Source: Bathymodiolus brooksi
Lineage: Eukaryota; Mollusca; Bivalvia; Mytilida; Modiolidae
Length of the DNA stretch: 64,000 nucleotides
Reading direction: 5' to 3'
Assembly: GCA_963680875.1 (NCBI GenBank)
Contig: OY804588.1
Span: 58,292,369-58,356,368, forward strand
Shown: positions 19,166-30,492 of the stretch, piece by piece
Numbering within the stretch: the stretch's first letter is position 1
Layout of the letters: each line of letters opens with the position of its first letter
Translations under genes and position numbers: made by a program
Notes under the pieces: generated by a model
Told to the model about the DNA's origin: nothing
Databases searched by the model: none
What the model saw: only the letters and a program-made list of their open reading frames with translations

Positions 19166-21045
19166 AGAAGCTTTAACTGTCAGATACAGCCATTGACAAG
19201 GATACATTCTGTGAACATCTAGATAGTCACCAAAATAAACTTATATAAAGCAAAAAACAGACCTTTTTATGGCTAGAATTTCAGGTACAACATATTACGT
19301 GTCTTCTAATAAATGATGTTGTTATTGTTACAATATCAACCTACTGCTATATTTGGGCTAATGTGTAAGCGTCATTTTTATTCATGTGTTTATAACTATG
19401 TTTTTGCTTTAATATTATCTGCATATATGTAGTGCTATGTGTTGCTTTTATATCTTGGGTACTTTAATTTATGTCATGTATATTTATATTGTGTATTGCA
19501 TTGTATGGTTGTATGCTAGTCGGTTCAAAAGCTCTTTATGTTGTATTGTTTATATGTCTTGCCGACTTTAAATAAAGCTTATTTGATTTGATTTGATTTG
19601 AGTGCAATTGGGATTTCGCAAAAAGGTATCAATGCTCTTTTGTAATAATAACGGGAAAATTTGGTGGGTATTTAAGGTTCCAAATGTACTTATATGATTA
19701 TTTTATGTGCTGAATGTGCCCTTTCTTTTTATAATAGTGGAGTGCTTATTAAAGAAAAGATGCGTTTTCACAATGACCCTTCACCGAGAGTCACAAGTCA
19801 AAGATCCTCATTTCCTGCTAATGACGTCACACAGAGTAATTATGTTTTATAACTCTTTTCTCTTAATGCTGCAATTTTATTGGAGAACGATCAAATACCA
19901 ATTTAAAAGTCTAATTTGACAGAACTTGGACTGAATCCATGATCGCGATCTGAACATGGCACATCGTGACTTTTGAAATTCAAGCGATGAAAACTGCCAT
20001 TTTAGCTTTGAATGGAGTCAATATTGCTTTGTCATATCTATCACATGATCATTATTGACCCCATCACATGTCATGCTGTCAAAATAACCACTGCTCACGT
20101 GATGCAGAAGGGCCAATAGTAAACGCGTATTAATGAGGTAAAATAACATTGTATATACACCGGTTGCTTATATAATTGCTATAGAAAATACGATCTTCGG
20201 TGACTTACTGCACTTTTGCTATCAAATGTACGGTACGATTTTCGCATAAAAACGATGTACGATTCGTCTTTACCTTCAGTTGTTTGTAGAAGGGTTGATG
20301 TCTTATTTACGTTATTTGTCATTGTTGGCATATAGTGGTGTGGTTTTGTTTTGTTTGTCTTCGTCAGGTGTCATATATACCCAATGTTGCCAGTTTCTCT
20401 AGATTGTTCATTTATTAATTGCCCGTTATGCGTTTTCTAACGTTTATATCATAGCATAAAGTATATATGTAAAGATTAGGAAATAACGGTACAACCGCTG
20501 TTTTGAACCGTATTCTTGCGAAATACGACAAGTTAACACTATTTATTTATTAGTACTACATGTATTCCCTTTCTGCTGTGTGTATGATTTGTTTATACCA
20601 TCCACATTTTGTAGAATGCATTCTACGTAACATTTCTTATGAAAACTACGAAATTCAAAAGATTAGATTTACAATTCTGCTAGCCCATGGAAATATTACG
20701 TGTGTTAAATGCAGTAGGTGAATGTCTATTTGCTTTAGTAGATTTCAAGCATTTCTTAAAATTATCTTGTCATTCAATATTTGTAGAATTATTCGTTAGC
20801 ATTTCCATGCCTTATAAGTTCACAATTCATATTGAAAAACACTTTTAACTATGAGGACGGACAAATCTGCTAGCCCTCTTTTTTTCCAGTTCAATGTCAT
20901 ACGGGACAGTGAAACAATTCCTACGGAATTTCAGTGAAAACTTAAAAGTTGATAATTTTAGCTTTCATTTTAGACAGGAATTAAAGTATTATCTGTTTGA
21001 ACAACGATATAATACCTGTTTATCTAGGATAATAATTAACATTAT
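19166..21045. other. Gene-free stretch
   Basis: The first bases continue the broken PTP exon (about 30 nt, then a stop). After that there is AT-rich DNA with no recognised exon, apart from a retroelement-like 3' end at about 19330-19605. Nothing else can be supported. Confidence 0.5.
19330..19605 (+). mobile_element. Possible LINE 3' UTR with AATAAA and (TTTGA)n tail
   Basis: TTGCCGACTTTAAATAAAGC is followed by four TTTGA-type units. A polyadenylation-like signal plus a short tandem tail is typical of 5'-truncated LINE copies. No reading frame remains and the 5' limit is uncertain. Confidence 0.4.
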
Positions 21046-21231
21046 TTGAATTTAACGAATTTCCCCGCTAATATCACTCTAGGTCTGCTTCATACCTTTA
21101 ACCTACGCCTCGAAATAGAGGAAAGATTACGAACGCCACTTTACAATAAAAGAGATGATTTCAGTTCTCACATTATATGTCTTATAAAGAAGTTAATGAA
21201 AGTCGTATATTTCATCTTAAATATGTCATAA
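21046..21231 (+). pseudogene. Degenerate retroelement-polymerase fragment (tentative)
   Basis: The reading NLRLEIEERLRTPLYNKRDD resembles a block I recall from mollusc reverse-transcriptase proteins (pattern LHLEI...LRTKLYDKRDDF). The frame decays right after it. The similarity is short and comes from memory only. Confidence 0.35.
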
Positions 21232-21584
21232 AAAACTAGAAATCTTGAATAAGTAAAGCAAAGTTTAGTATGTGTTTGTTAATGTAACATTTCTGGTATT
21301 AAATACTAACTGTTATGTTTCACTGACATTGATTTATTTATCGGATTGTGATTGTTTTCACAGCTTCCTCTATTTAGTATTTTATTTTACCTTTGTCAGA
21401 CGATACACACACGGAATAATAAAACAAAGATACACGCACGGAAAAATGAAACAAAGAAACACGCAAGCTTTAAATTAACCTTTAGAAATATCGATTAGAA
21501 GTGATTTGTATGCTGTACTTGTCACACCAAATTGTCATCGCTGTTCATAGCAACCATCATTGGTAGTTACAGGTATGTACTAAT

Positions 21585-21724
21585 ATAAACATATTGTATT
21601 GTTCATTAACAGTAATAATAGTAAACAAAATTAATCGAGTTCACCCAAAGTAAAATTTAGCTTAGACCATATATGTACTATTCCATATCTTTATATTCTA
21701 AGCATTATCATGCTGTCAATGTTT
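21585..21724. repeat. 140-bp direct repeat flanking the Tx1-like LINE, left copy
   Basis: It matches 29671-29810 with 7 mismatches in 140 bp and no gaps (for example the ends ATAAACATATTGTATTGTTC and CAATGTTT). Confidence 0.9.
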
Positions 21725-22449
21725 TATTTAAAAAAGATGACCCATTGAAATTAGATAACTATAGACCAATATCTGTATTGAATGTTGATCTAAAACTCCT
21801 TTCGTGCACTTTAGCTCAACGTTTGAAGAAAATTCTGCCAAAACTTATCAACGAAGACCAAACCGGTTATATTAAAAATAGATTTATAGTTTTATTTTAA
21901 GACAGATTCAAGACATTATAGATTATTCAAACATTTATAAGATAAATGGGGCAAATATCTTTTAAGATTTTTCAAAAGCTTTTGATTCTTTAGAATGGGA
22001 TTTTATGTTTTCAACACTAAAACATTATAGGTTCAATTATTCTTTTGTTACTTAGGTGGAAACATTATACAATAATATACAAACCTGTGTGATAAATAAT
22101 GGATGGATATCTGAAATTTTTAAAAACACTAGAGGAAACCGTCAAGGATATCCTTTATCTGCCCTTTTATTTGTTATTTCCGTGGAAATTATGGCGTTAA
22201 GGCTTAGAGAAAATAAAAATATTAACGGGATAAAAGTAAAAAATGATGATAAAGCACACATCATTAAAATATCTCAATTAGCAGACGACACAACGTTATT
22301 TGTGAGTTCCAAAACTGATATAGCTTTAGCCATGAATGAAATAGAAATATTTGGGTCATTTTCAGGGTTAATTCTAAATAGAAATAAAACAGAGGGCATA
22401 TGGATCGGTAAGCTAAAAAATTGTAAAGACAAAATTAGAGGTATTAGAT
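21725..22449 (+). pseudogene. Tx1-like reverse transcriptase, N-terminal part
   Basis: RT motifs in order: DNYRPISVLNVDLKLLS, INEDQTGYIKNRFI, DFSKAFDSLEWDF, GNRQGYPLSALLFVISVE and the catalytic box as QLADDTTLF (Leu where Tyr or Phe is usual). Stops occur near 21900, near 21965 and at about 22053. The frame is cut at 22449 by the nested LINE. Confidence 0.85.
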
Positions 22450-22565
22450 AATAATCTTTATTTCTCAAACTGACAGTGCATAGCACATATACAGAGAAGT
22501 TACAAATAAATGGACAGATTAAACTATATATAATATATACAAATACAGTAAATCGACAGATGGAA

Positions 22566-24971
22566 TTAGCCGGGAGGACAAACTATCATATTTATATATC
22601 TAATAAATTTACATAGTTTTTGCAGGATTGGTTTCCGTTCACTAGTCATTAAATTTTTGAATTTTATTATATTGGGACGTTCAATTAGATATTTTGGAAG
22701 TAGTGAAGTACGTTTTTCGATTAAATTAGTACATTCAAATATGTAATGATATTCGTCTCCAATTTGATTCTTTTGACAAAGTTCGCAATAGCGATTTTCC
22801 TTCGGAATATTACTCCATCTTCCCTTTTCTATGGGCAATTTATGATTTGTAGTTCTAAATTTACATAAAAGAAGGGAATTTTGTTCATCTAAAATATTAA
22901 AATATTCTCAAATTTAAAATCAGTTTTGAAAATTCTATAATTAAATGCTTTAGGGGAATTATGGACTGACGAATTCCAATCCTGTAAAAACTGATCTAAC
23001 AATGTTTGTTTTATACTTTGTTTTAGCCACTCGATGCTTTTGAAAGTTTGCATTTGCCATATATTAGAAAAACCAGTTTCGTTTACTATTTTTTCCAAAC
23101 ATTTTATCCATTTAATATCGAAATTTTGTTGCGAATACAAATGGTGTGATAAACTATACATAATGCATGATATTTTGGATTGTTTTCCACAAATAATTTT
23201 TGCCCAAAAAGAAATAATTCCAATTTTAATGTCGATTTCGACCGGATATCTACCTAATTCACCATATATCATATAATTCGGAGTAGACGTCTTGAGGTTC
23301 AAAATCATTTTACAAAATTTTAAGTGTACTTTTTCTAACACGTCATTGTTTCCAAATCCCCATATTTCGCAGCCATAAAGTAAAATTGGTTTAACCATTT
23401 TATCTAAAAGGCTCAATAGACATTTTATTGATAAATTGTGTTTTCTTCCTAATTTCAGTGCTGCATACATAGAAACAACTGCTTTATCCACTAAACGTTT
23501 TTTTGCCAGATTGAAATTGCCAGTTTTGCTAAAAAATAATACCGAGATAATTGAAGTTTTTGACTACTTCAATTTCGGAGCCATTATATTTAAAAGATAA
23601 ATTTTGAGGTGTACGACCACTCCCAAATATGACAATTTTAGTTTTATCGATGTTAACTTTCAGGTTAAACAGTATTCGTGAAAAGCATCGAGCTGTGCCT
23701 GTAAATCACTCTCAGATTCTGATAATATAACCGTATCATCAGCATATAGTATTATAAATAATTTCAAATAAATATTTAACTGGTTTTCGAGATCATCTGA
23801 GATTGATTCTAAGCCTGTAACATTTTTGGCTTCTAGAAAAGTTTCTAAGTCATTTAAGAATAAGGAAAATAAAAATAGAAATGAATTTTCTCCCTGTCTA
23901 ACTCCATTGTCACATGCAAAATAATCTGATTTGCAGTTATTAAACACAATACATGATTTTGTATTACAATACATATTAAAAATAACATCGTACATTTTCC
24001 CATTTATATTGTTTAGTAACATTTTATGCCATAAACCAGCTCGCCAAACAGTGTCAAAGGCCTTCATAAAATCAACGAATGCGCAGTACATTTTTTTCTT
24101 TTTACATTTTAGAATTTCAAAAAAAGATTGCAAAGTGAACATATTATCTGAAGTGGAAAATGCTTTGCGGAAGCCAGATTGGTTTTCACTTAAACCAGAA
24201 AAAGATTCAGAAAATTCAGTTAATCTCTCATTCAGTATTGCAGTGAAAAGTTTACCGAGGCAACTTACAATTGTAATCGGTCTAAAATTTTTGGGGTCAA
24301 ATTTATCGCCTTTATTTGTATAGATAGGTTTTATCATCCCAATTAACCAACTGCTAGGCATAATACCATTATCAAATATAACATTAAATATATTTTCATA
24401 AACATTAATAAACTGGTTCACCGTACTTTTGATATACTCGTTTAATATTTCATCTTCACCGCTTGCTTTTTCATTTTTAAGTTTTCGGACACATTTAAAA
24501 ATTTCGTCTTTTGTTATTGGTAAATCAAGATGGCTATTGATTTGCTCTAAAGTTCCTTAATCCATATCTAGTTGACCTTCGTAAACGTTACCTTCTGAAT
24601 CGGAATTTAAATCTTTGAAAAAGTCGAAAAGTTTGTCAATACCAATATCAGGTTGATTTGTTCTCTTCCCATTATTTAATAATTTCCAAAAATCCTTTGG
24701 GTTTGTCGAATGTAATTCATCTAAATTTTTTGTCATATTTTGAGAATAATCTAAATTTTTAATTTAAAAGATTTTCATATTTCTTTTCAGCGTCGAGTAG
24801 CTCTGAATGTAATAAGTCAGTCTTTCTAGATTTGAATCGTCTCTTAATTTTCCTATAATTTTTTCGGGCGAATTTACAGTCTAAGTCAAACCATGGTTTA
24901 CTTAAAAACTGTTTTTCCTTATGGTTTTTACCTGAATTTGAACCAAGGGTTTTCCTGGCAGACGTGATCAA
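22566..24971 (-). pseudogene. LINE ORF2 reverse transcriptase and C-terminal region, broken frame
   Basis: RT motifs: KLKNEKASGEDEILNEYIK, PKNFRPITIVSCLGKLF, ENQSGFRKAFSTSDN, AFVDFMKAFDTVWRAG, NGVRQGENSFLFLFSLFLND and LYADDTVILSES. Downstream comes a C-terminal domain (MVKPILLYGCEIWGF), then CELCQ...HYIFEC, a CCHC-like knuckle. The frame breaks near 24560, between 23490 and 23660, and near 22860. The YADD catalytic box is intact, but the protein could not be made whole. Confidence 0.8.
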
Positions 24972-25269
24972 AATATTACATAAATCCCCTGTTAATGAAT
25001 CTATTATATTTGGGTTAATTCTTTCGTGTGGTAGATTTTCTAGTTTATCTGAAAGTTCGGTCAGTTCAGAAGATTCTATATTGTTTTGGAAATCTAATTG
25101 CTTGTTTACATCCCATTTCCTGATTCTGGCTACACCGTTGTTTTCTATGCTTTCCGGATTAGTTTTATCTTTGACTGAGTTGCATGAAAATGAAATAGCA
25201 AGCGGACAGTGGACGTCAGAAAAAAGACAATTAAATTCTTGTACAGTGAAGTTTACAAACGATTAAAAA

Positions 25270-26578
25270 AAATATGGGCTACTAATACAATAATCTACAG
25301 TACTGGAATTTCTACATGTTAATCTACCAATACCTTTGTCATCACCAATACGACTATTTACAATAAACAACTGGTTTGCTTTACAAAAATTAAGCAACAT
25401 ATTTCCATATTTATTTTTAGTTTTATCAATATTTTTACGTTTTAGTGGTATGTTTAGGTTTTCAAAAATACCAGCATGATTTTCGATAAACTCATCTATG
25501 TTATTGTCACCATGTTCTAAATTAACATTTACATAATCATCATCTTCTCCGGTTCTTGAATTAAAATCACCAATTAAGCCAACATATTTAGAATTAGTAG
25601 AAAAAGAATGTAATTCATGTTCAATTTGGTTAAAGGCTTCGTCTGAAGAATATCTAGTATATTCTGGTGGTATATATATTGTCCCGAATATAACAGGTTG
25701 CTCTAAATTGAATACTTTTCGTCAATTTTAACCCATAATACAAACTCACATTCATTTTCTAATATCTGGACATGGTTCACTAAATTCTCTCTAAACCCTA
25801 ATAGTATACCACCTGATCTCATACGAGCTACGTTTTTTCTATGTTTAGATTTGAATGCATAACCTGGTAAATCGATTGAATCGAACATATCGGTTTTTGT
25901 TTCTACAAAACAAACAAAATCATTCGACCTAATTAGATTTTCGAATTCAGGGTATTTAAGTTTAGATTTGAAACCACAACAATTCAAATAGATTAATTTT
26001 ATATCGTGATTATTGACCGGATTTGAGTACAAAGATGAGTTTAACGATTCAGTCCTATCAGATATATTACTTTGACACGATGATAAATGCTTAGACGAGT
26101 CTAATGTATTGTTACAATAATAATCTTTCGTTTCTATACAAGTTTCATAATAAAAATTATAAATGATATCAAAATTTCTATTTTCTATTTCAACTACATC
26201 AAGATAATCTGATAATACATACATTTCTTTTGAATATTTTTCTGAGTTACAAGTTACATTTTTATTTATATTGCTCTCGATACAGTTAACAACATTATAG
26301 CCACGGGTACATGTTATATTGGTGGCAGTGGTATTTGAAACTATATTTGAGAGACCATCATTAGATATTTCAGATTCATTACTTAAATCATTAATATATA
26401 TACATGTATCAGTAGATAAAGTCCTAGTATTATTTACTAACACAACTTCATTATTAACATTATTAAATGAAAATTTAATTGATTCATCTACAACAACAGG
26501 ATCATCATCTACAATCATATGAAAATCTTGTATTTTATCAGACTTTGAGAAATGTTTATTTATAATATTTGTTTGCAT
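25270..26578 (-). pseudogene. LINE ORF2 N-terminal region: AP-like endonuclease with frameshift
   Basis: After an Asn/Ser-rich leader, endonuclease motifs appear: IKLIYLNCCGFKSKL, VCFVETKTD and MRSGGILLGFREN. A frameshift lies near 25700, after which the continuation reads GTIYIPPEYTRYSSD and LIGDFNSRTGEDDD in another frame. The second frame ends in a stop near 25265. The family cuts target DNA for target-primed reverse transcription. Confidence 0.75.
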
Positions 26579-26659
26579 AAAACCATAATTTTTACAAACG
26601 TTTAAGTCTTTTACAACATAGTTCGGAGAATGATTGTGAGAGGGTTCTCCCTGGTTGTC

Positions 26660-27335
26660 CTATTCACGGCCTATAAAACCACCTTGGTTTGGTGACGATC
26701 CCTGTCGGGGTCGCTTCATTGGTCTACCAGGTGTTATGTGTGAGTTATGTCCTTGTCCGTGTTGTAAGTGGGGAGGGTAGTTCCACACATTGTCAACATT
26801 AACGGGTCTGTCTTCAGGTGGTATGTATTGCTCTTCGTCAATGAACAGCCGGTCGCGGACAAGCACCACATGACGTCGTTGTTGTTTTGCCTCCCTCATT
26901 ATCGGATACAGGTTTTTTCTTCTGTTGTTAATTTCAGCGGGATATTGTTCGCTGATTCCGAAAGAGGATCCTTTTAATTTATATGCGTTTTGCAGCACCA
27001 TTTGTAGGTCATTATGATATATAAAGCGAGCTACAATAGGTCGTGCATTATTTGTCCCGCGTCTCCCAAATCGGTGGATGTTCCCGAATTCAATATAGTG
27101 ATCAATCTGTAGTTCCTGTCTGATGAAACCTCTGAGTTTATTTTCACAATTTTCGGACTGAGATTGATATAGACCAGTGAAAACAAGATTGTTTTTCATA
27201 CTACGACACTGCAAGTCTAGCACCTTACTTTTTAGATCGTGAATGTCTGCTGTGAGAGTTTTAATCTGGCCCGACTCAGTAACTGGTTGTATCACGGGTT
27301 GAACAACGGGTTTCTCTTCTAGCTTGTTGATCCTT
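26660..27335 (-). pseudogene. LINE ORF1 (nucleic-acid chaperone-like), 5'-truncated
   Basis: About 220 residues. It has a coiled-coil-like start (IKTLTADIHDLKSKVLDLQ), then the L1-ORF1p-type RRM pattern (NNLVFTGL, GNIHRFGRRG, RPIVARFIYH), EQYPAEINNRRKNLYPIM and a basic C-terminus. The family binds its own RNA in the retrotransposon particle. The N-terminus was lost at integration, and the frame is open to its stop. Confidence 0.75.
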
Positions 27336-27390
27336 GTATTAAATGGACACAGAATCCTGTTAAAACATTAGGTATATTCTTTGGACATAA

Positions 27391-28020
27391 TGTGATAGGG
27401 TGTATTTTACCATAGTAATAGTTTTATTTCATAATTATGTATTCAGTAATTAACAACTTCGCATATGTCTTAAATAAAATATTTCAACTTGTATATAATT
27501 ACTTTTATATATTATATTAATAAATTATTAAATGAGCTATAATTATCGATCTCATTAAAACTACTCTAGTATTGTTTATTGATTAGATAACGACACACCT
27601 GGATGAACATGCTTGGTATGTCACATGCCTTGGAATCATTTCTTTCCTTGGATATTCTTATCATGCTTTCTATTGGTTCAAAGTTTCCGAAATTCTGAAT
27701 TCAGTCCTTCTGATTGATTCTTCGCTTTTGAGTTAGATTTAAAAAACGGGTATTGGCTTTGGAAGGTCCAAGACGCTCGACAAATTTCTGATACTGATTC
27801 TTTGGAATTCGAATATCTTTATTGAAATCCTAGATTGAATTATATCCCAACTGATTATAATTGAAGGAGAATTGCTATCATGTAGCCTACCGACAATGTG
27901 TTTATTTTGGTGAATCCTGATCCCACAGACAGGGTTAAAACCCCCATAGATGACGAAATAAATTATATATAACTAGGATCAGCTCGTTATTTATATACCC
28001 AACTGACCAGCCCGGTTTTA
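27391..28020. mobile_element. 630-bp insertion with 4-bp duplication, origin unknown
   Basis: Flanked by ATAA at 27387-27390 and 28021-28024. Removing it plus one ATAA restores GHNKEEC in the LINE frame. It begins TGTGATAGGG and ends CCCGGTTTTA, with no long inverted ends and no ORF. It could be a solo-LTR-like or DNA element; the class is not shown. Confidence 0.65.
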
Positions 28021-28024
28021 ATAA

Positions 28025-29484
28025 CAAGGAAGAATGTCAAAAACTTAACTGGGAAAAGAAAATTGAAGAAATGAAAAATCAATTTACAGCATGGGGAAAA
28101 AGAAATCTAACTATTATGGGGAAAATTCTTATCATAAAAACACTCATCCTGCCGAAATTTACCTTCTTAGCCAGTTCATGTGTAGTAGCAAAGATGTACA
28201 TAAAAGAAATTGAATCTTGTTTTTACAGATTTATCTGGAAAGGGAAACCGGATAAAATCAAAAGATTAACTTTAATAGGGGATTATGAAAAGGGGTGGTT
28301 GAATATGGTTGATATAAACAGTTATTTTAAATCACTCAAAGTGTCATGGGTCAAAAGACTGCTTAGTTCAAAAACATCAAATTGGAAAGTTATAGCAATG
28401 TCACCGTAATGAAAATATTTAGATAAATTTGGAAAAAAACTGCCTAATTTTTAAAATGAATATAGACAATGGTAAATCAATAGAAAATTTTAATGATATC
28501 CCAGAGTTCTATAAAGAAATAATAAACTGTTGGGTAGAATTTGGAGGTGGACAAACAAAAACACCAACTAATTTTAGAGAGATAAGAAACCAAAATATTT
28601 GGGGAAATAAATATATAAAATTTAATAATAAAAGTTTAATTTATAAAAAAACTGGATTGATAGCAACCTGCTGTATGTGAACGACATAACTGACGAAAAT
28701 GGGAGGGTATCACAAGACTATTTGATAGAGAAATTAAAAAATATATTTTTTTTAATGAATTTAGTCGACTAAAAAAAGCAATTCCTAAAGGGTGGTATGT
28801 GCAATTATCAGAAGAAAAATCTGTGAAAACTACTATTAATATAAAAAAAGAAAATATTATTTCTGCTGACAGGGTGATTAATATGGATAAATTAGTTAAC
28901 AAAGATTTTTACAATATTATCAAAAACAAAGTTTTTGTCAAACCTATAGGTATACATTTTTGGACAACTTACTTGGATATCCAAGACTTTCAAAATATAA
29001 CAGACTTATATGAATTTATTTTTAAAATTTTGTTAGAAAACAAATTGAAAATATTTAGATGGAAATTATTACAATTTATTATTCCAACCAAATCACATCG
29101 GTCAAATGGAAAATATCAACTGACAGTTTATGTAATGTTTGTAAAGTAGAAGAAGATTATGATCACTTTTTTATGTCGTGTAAATATTTAGACATATTTT
29201 GGAATAAAATAAATGAAATGTTAAAAAAAGTCCAATTTGAAAACAATATCAAACTTCAACATTTAGTATTTGGGTACAAAATTTTCGACAAAGAATATTT
29301 TCACCTAAATTATTTTTTAACTATATTGGTATTTACAATTTACAAATCCTATTATGTATCCGAACAAAAGACAAAGACAATTGATGTTTATCTGTTATTT
29401 AAAAATGAATTTCAAAGAAAAATGAAGGAAAATAAATTACTAGGAATGAATTCATTGTTCAATAATATATTAAATAAACTGTGA
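28025..29484 (+). pseudogene. Tx1-like LINE ORF2 C-terminal part
   Basis: Continues from the insertion: KEECQKLNWEKKIEEM, AWGKRNLTIMGKILIIKTL, FIWKGKPDKIKR and VDINSYFKSLKVSWVKRLL. It then shifts frame (near 28410, 28680 and 29140) and ends with a zinc-knuckle-like LCNVCKVEEDYDHFFMSC. The stop is at 29484. This is the thumb and C-terminal part typical of L1/Tx1 elements. Confidence 0.8.
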
Positions 29485-29670
29485 TCATAACTTATGCAAT
29501 AGAATATATTAGAATAACATAGTTTTATATGTAATTATAGTTTTGAGTATTTGCCTGGATATTCAAAACAGAATTTCACAGGGATACTTCAGAGTAACTT
29601 GGACTCTGAAGTAAAAATGTAACAAGATATTTACTAAGTAAAATCTGTGATATTGATGTTAAAAAAAAAA

Positions 29671-29810
29671 ATAAACATATTGTATTGTTCATTGACAGTA
29701 ATAATAGTAAACAAAATTAATCGAGTTCATCGAAAGTAAAGTTTAGCTTAGACCATGTATGTACTATTCCATATCTTTATATGCTAAGCATTATCATGCT
29801 GCCAATGTTT
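29671..29810. repeat. 140-bp direct repeat flanking the Tx1-like LINE, right copy
   Basis: It starts directly after the poly(A) run and matches 21585-21724 at 133 of 140 positions. Confidence 0.9.
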
Positions 29811-29989
29811 ATCATCCTGGCAACGTTTGTTTATAGTTTAGAAATGTTTTGAAGATATCAAAGGGAGTAATCAGAAGCAGTACATTAAATACAGTTGACA
29901 AAAGAAAAAAAACCAAAAGTACAAACAATTATCTAAAAGATACTAAACATACAACCTTACACCTATAAAGATACAACAACAGGGACCTT

Positions 29990-30290
29990 TCACAAAACCG
30001 GGATTAACTCAGGATTTGCAGAAGGTTCAGCAGTTCTTGCCCCACTAGTAATATATCATCTGACATGGAAATCATGTAGGACACTAGTAATTACAAATAA
30101 CATTTAAAAAATACGAAGTGCCAAAAAAAAAGGAAAATCCAAAACAATTGGGTGGAAAGACGAACCAAAGATCGTGTTTACTCGAAATCGTAGCATGCAC
30201 ATAGAAAGGGGCGAACCTAAGTGCTCTGGAGGGGCAAGCTGTTCCTGTTCCACTACTGGCCCCCGTCATATTACTCTTTTTACAAACTTG
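29990..30290 (+). repeat. Dispersed repeat of the 'GGTGCTCC...CAAGCAGTTCCTG' family, two partial copies
   Basis: AGGATTTGCAGAAGGTTCAG with CAGTTCTTGCCCCACTAGTA (about 29998-30055) and AGTGCTCTGGAGGGGCAAGC with GTTCCTGTTCCACTACTGGC (about 30219-30263) are variants of the same repeat seen at 35780-35835 and 36180-36320. They lie just upstream of the C4-like gene. Confidence 0.55.
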
Positions 30291-30332
30291 ATGAGTAGTC
30301 ATATAGCACCATTTCTCATTGCAGACTTCAAT

Positions 30333-30492
30333 ATGCTTTCAACTGTTGTCATAGTTCTGACGTTAGTTGTTGCTGTTTACGGCCATGCATGTAGAGGCAT
30401 CAAGTTGTCAGCTGCTGATCAATCTGTAATTGATATGATGGAACACTATCTACATACATCAAGGAAGACGGCGTGTTCTGATAATAAACTGA
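30333..30492 (+). CDS. C4-like gene exon 1 (signal peptide)
   Basis: Signal peptide plus a mature N-terminus with two Cys residues ([12 protein letters not shown] and RKTACSDNK). The donor GA|GTAATA, phase 1, joins AAT GGC at the next exon. The frame stays open past the donor to a TAG at 30507, so a short truncated form is possible if splicing fails. Confidence 0.75.

Larger units (their letters stand above)
22450..27335 (-). mobile_element. Nested 4.9-kb non-LTR retrotransposon on the minus strand
   Basis: It is flanked by GTATTAGAT (22441-22449) and GTATTAAAT (27336-27344), a 9-bp target duplication with one mismatch. Removing it restores the frame of the surrounding LINE. On the minus strand it holds an ORF1 fragment, an ORF2 start with AP endonuclease, reverse transcriptase and a C-terminal CCHC-like region. 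The 5' end falls inside ORF1, so it is 5'-truncated. The 3' end reads AAATAAAGATTATT. Several frameshifts and stops show it is dead. It belongs to a CR1/Jockey/I-type group; the clade is not resolved. Confidence 0.87.
21725..29670 (+). mobile_element. 5'-truncated L1/Tx1-like LINE, interrupted by two later insertions
   Basis: The element runs 21725-22449, 27345-27390 and 28025-29670, with a poly(A) run at 29661-29670. It starts inside the reverse transcriptase (LFKKDDPLKLDNYRPIS), so the endonuclease and ORF1 are lost. The frame can be followed across both insertions: RGI, then WTQNPVKTLGIFFG, then KEECQKLNWEKKI. In-frame stops make it inactive. Clade assignment to Tx1/L1 rests on these motifs. 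About 2.4 kb belong to the element itself. Confidence 0.85.

Noticed and set aside
23931..24323. Plus-strand ORF of 130 residues inside the LINE region
   Set aside because: It is the antisense shadow of the reverse transcriptase on the minus strand, which has clear RT motifs.
27391..28020. Solo LTR with TG...CA ends (ending at AATAACA)
   Set aside because: With those ends no target duplication exists and the outer LINE frame is not restored; the ATAA-bounded version fits both better.
30174..30332. Longer N-terminus for the C4-like protein, starting at 30174
   Set aside because: That part overlaps a dispersed repeat, and the ATG at 30333 opens a proper signal peptide.
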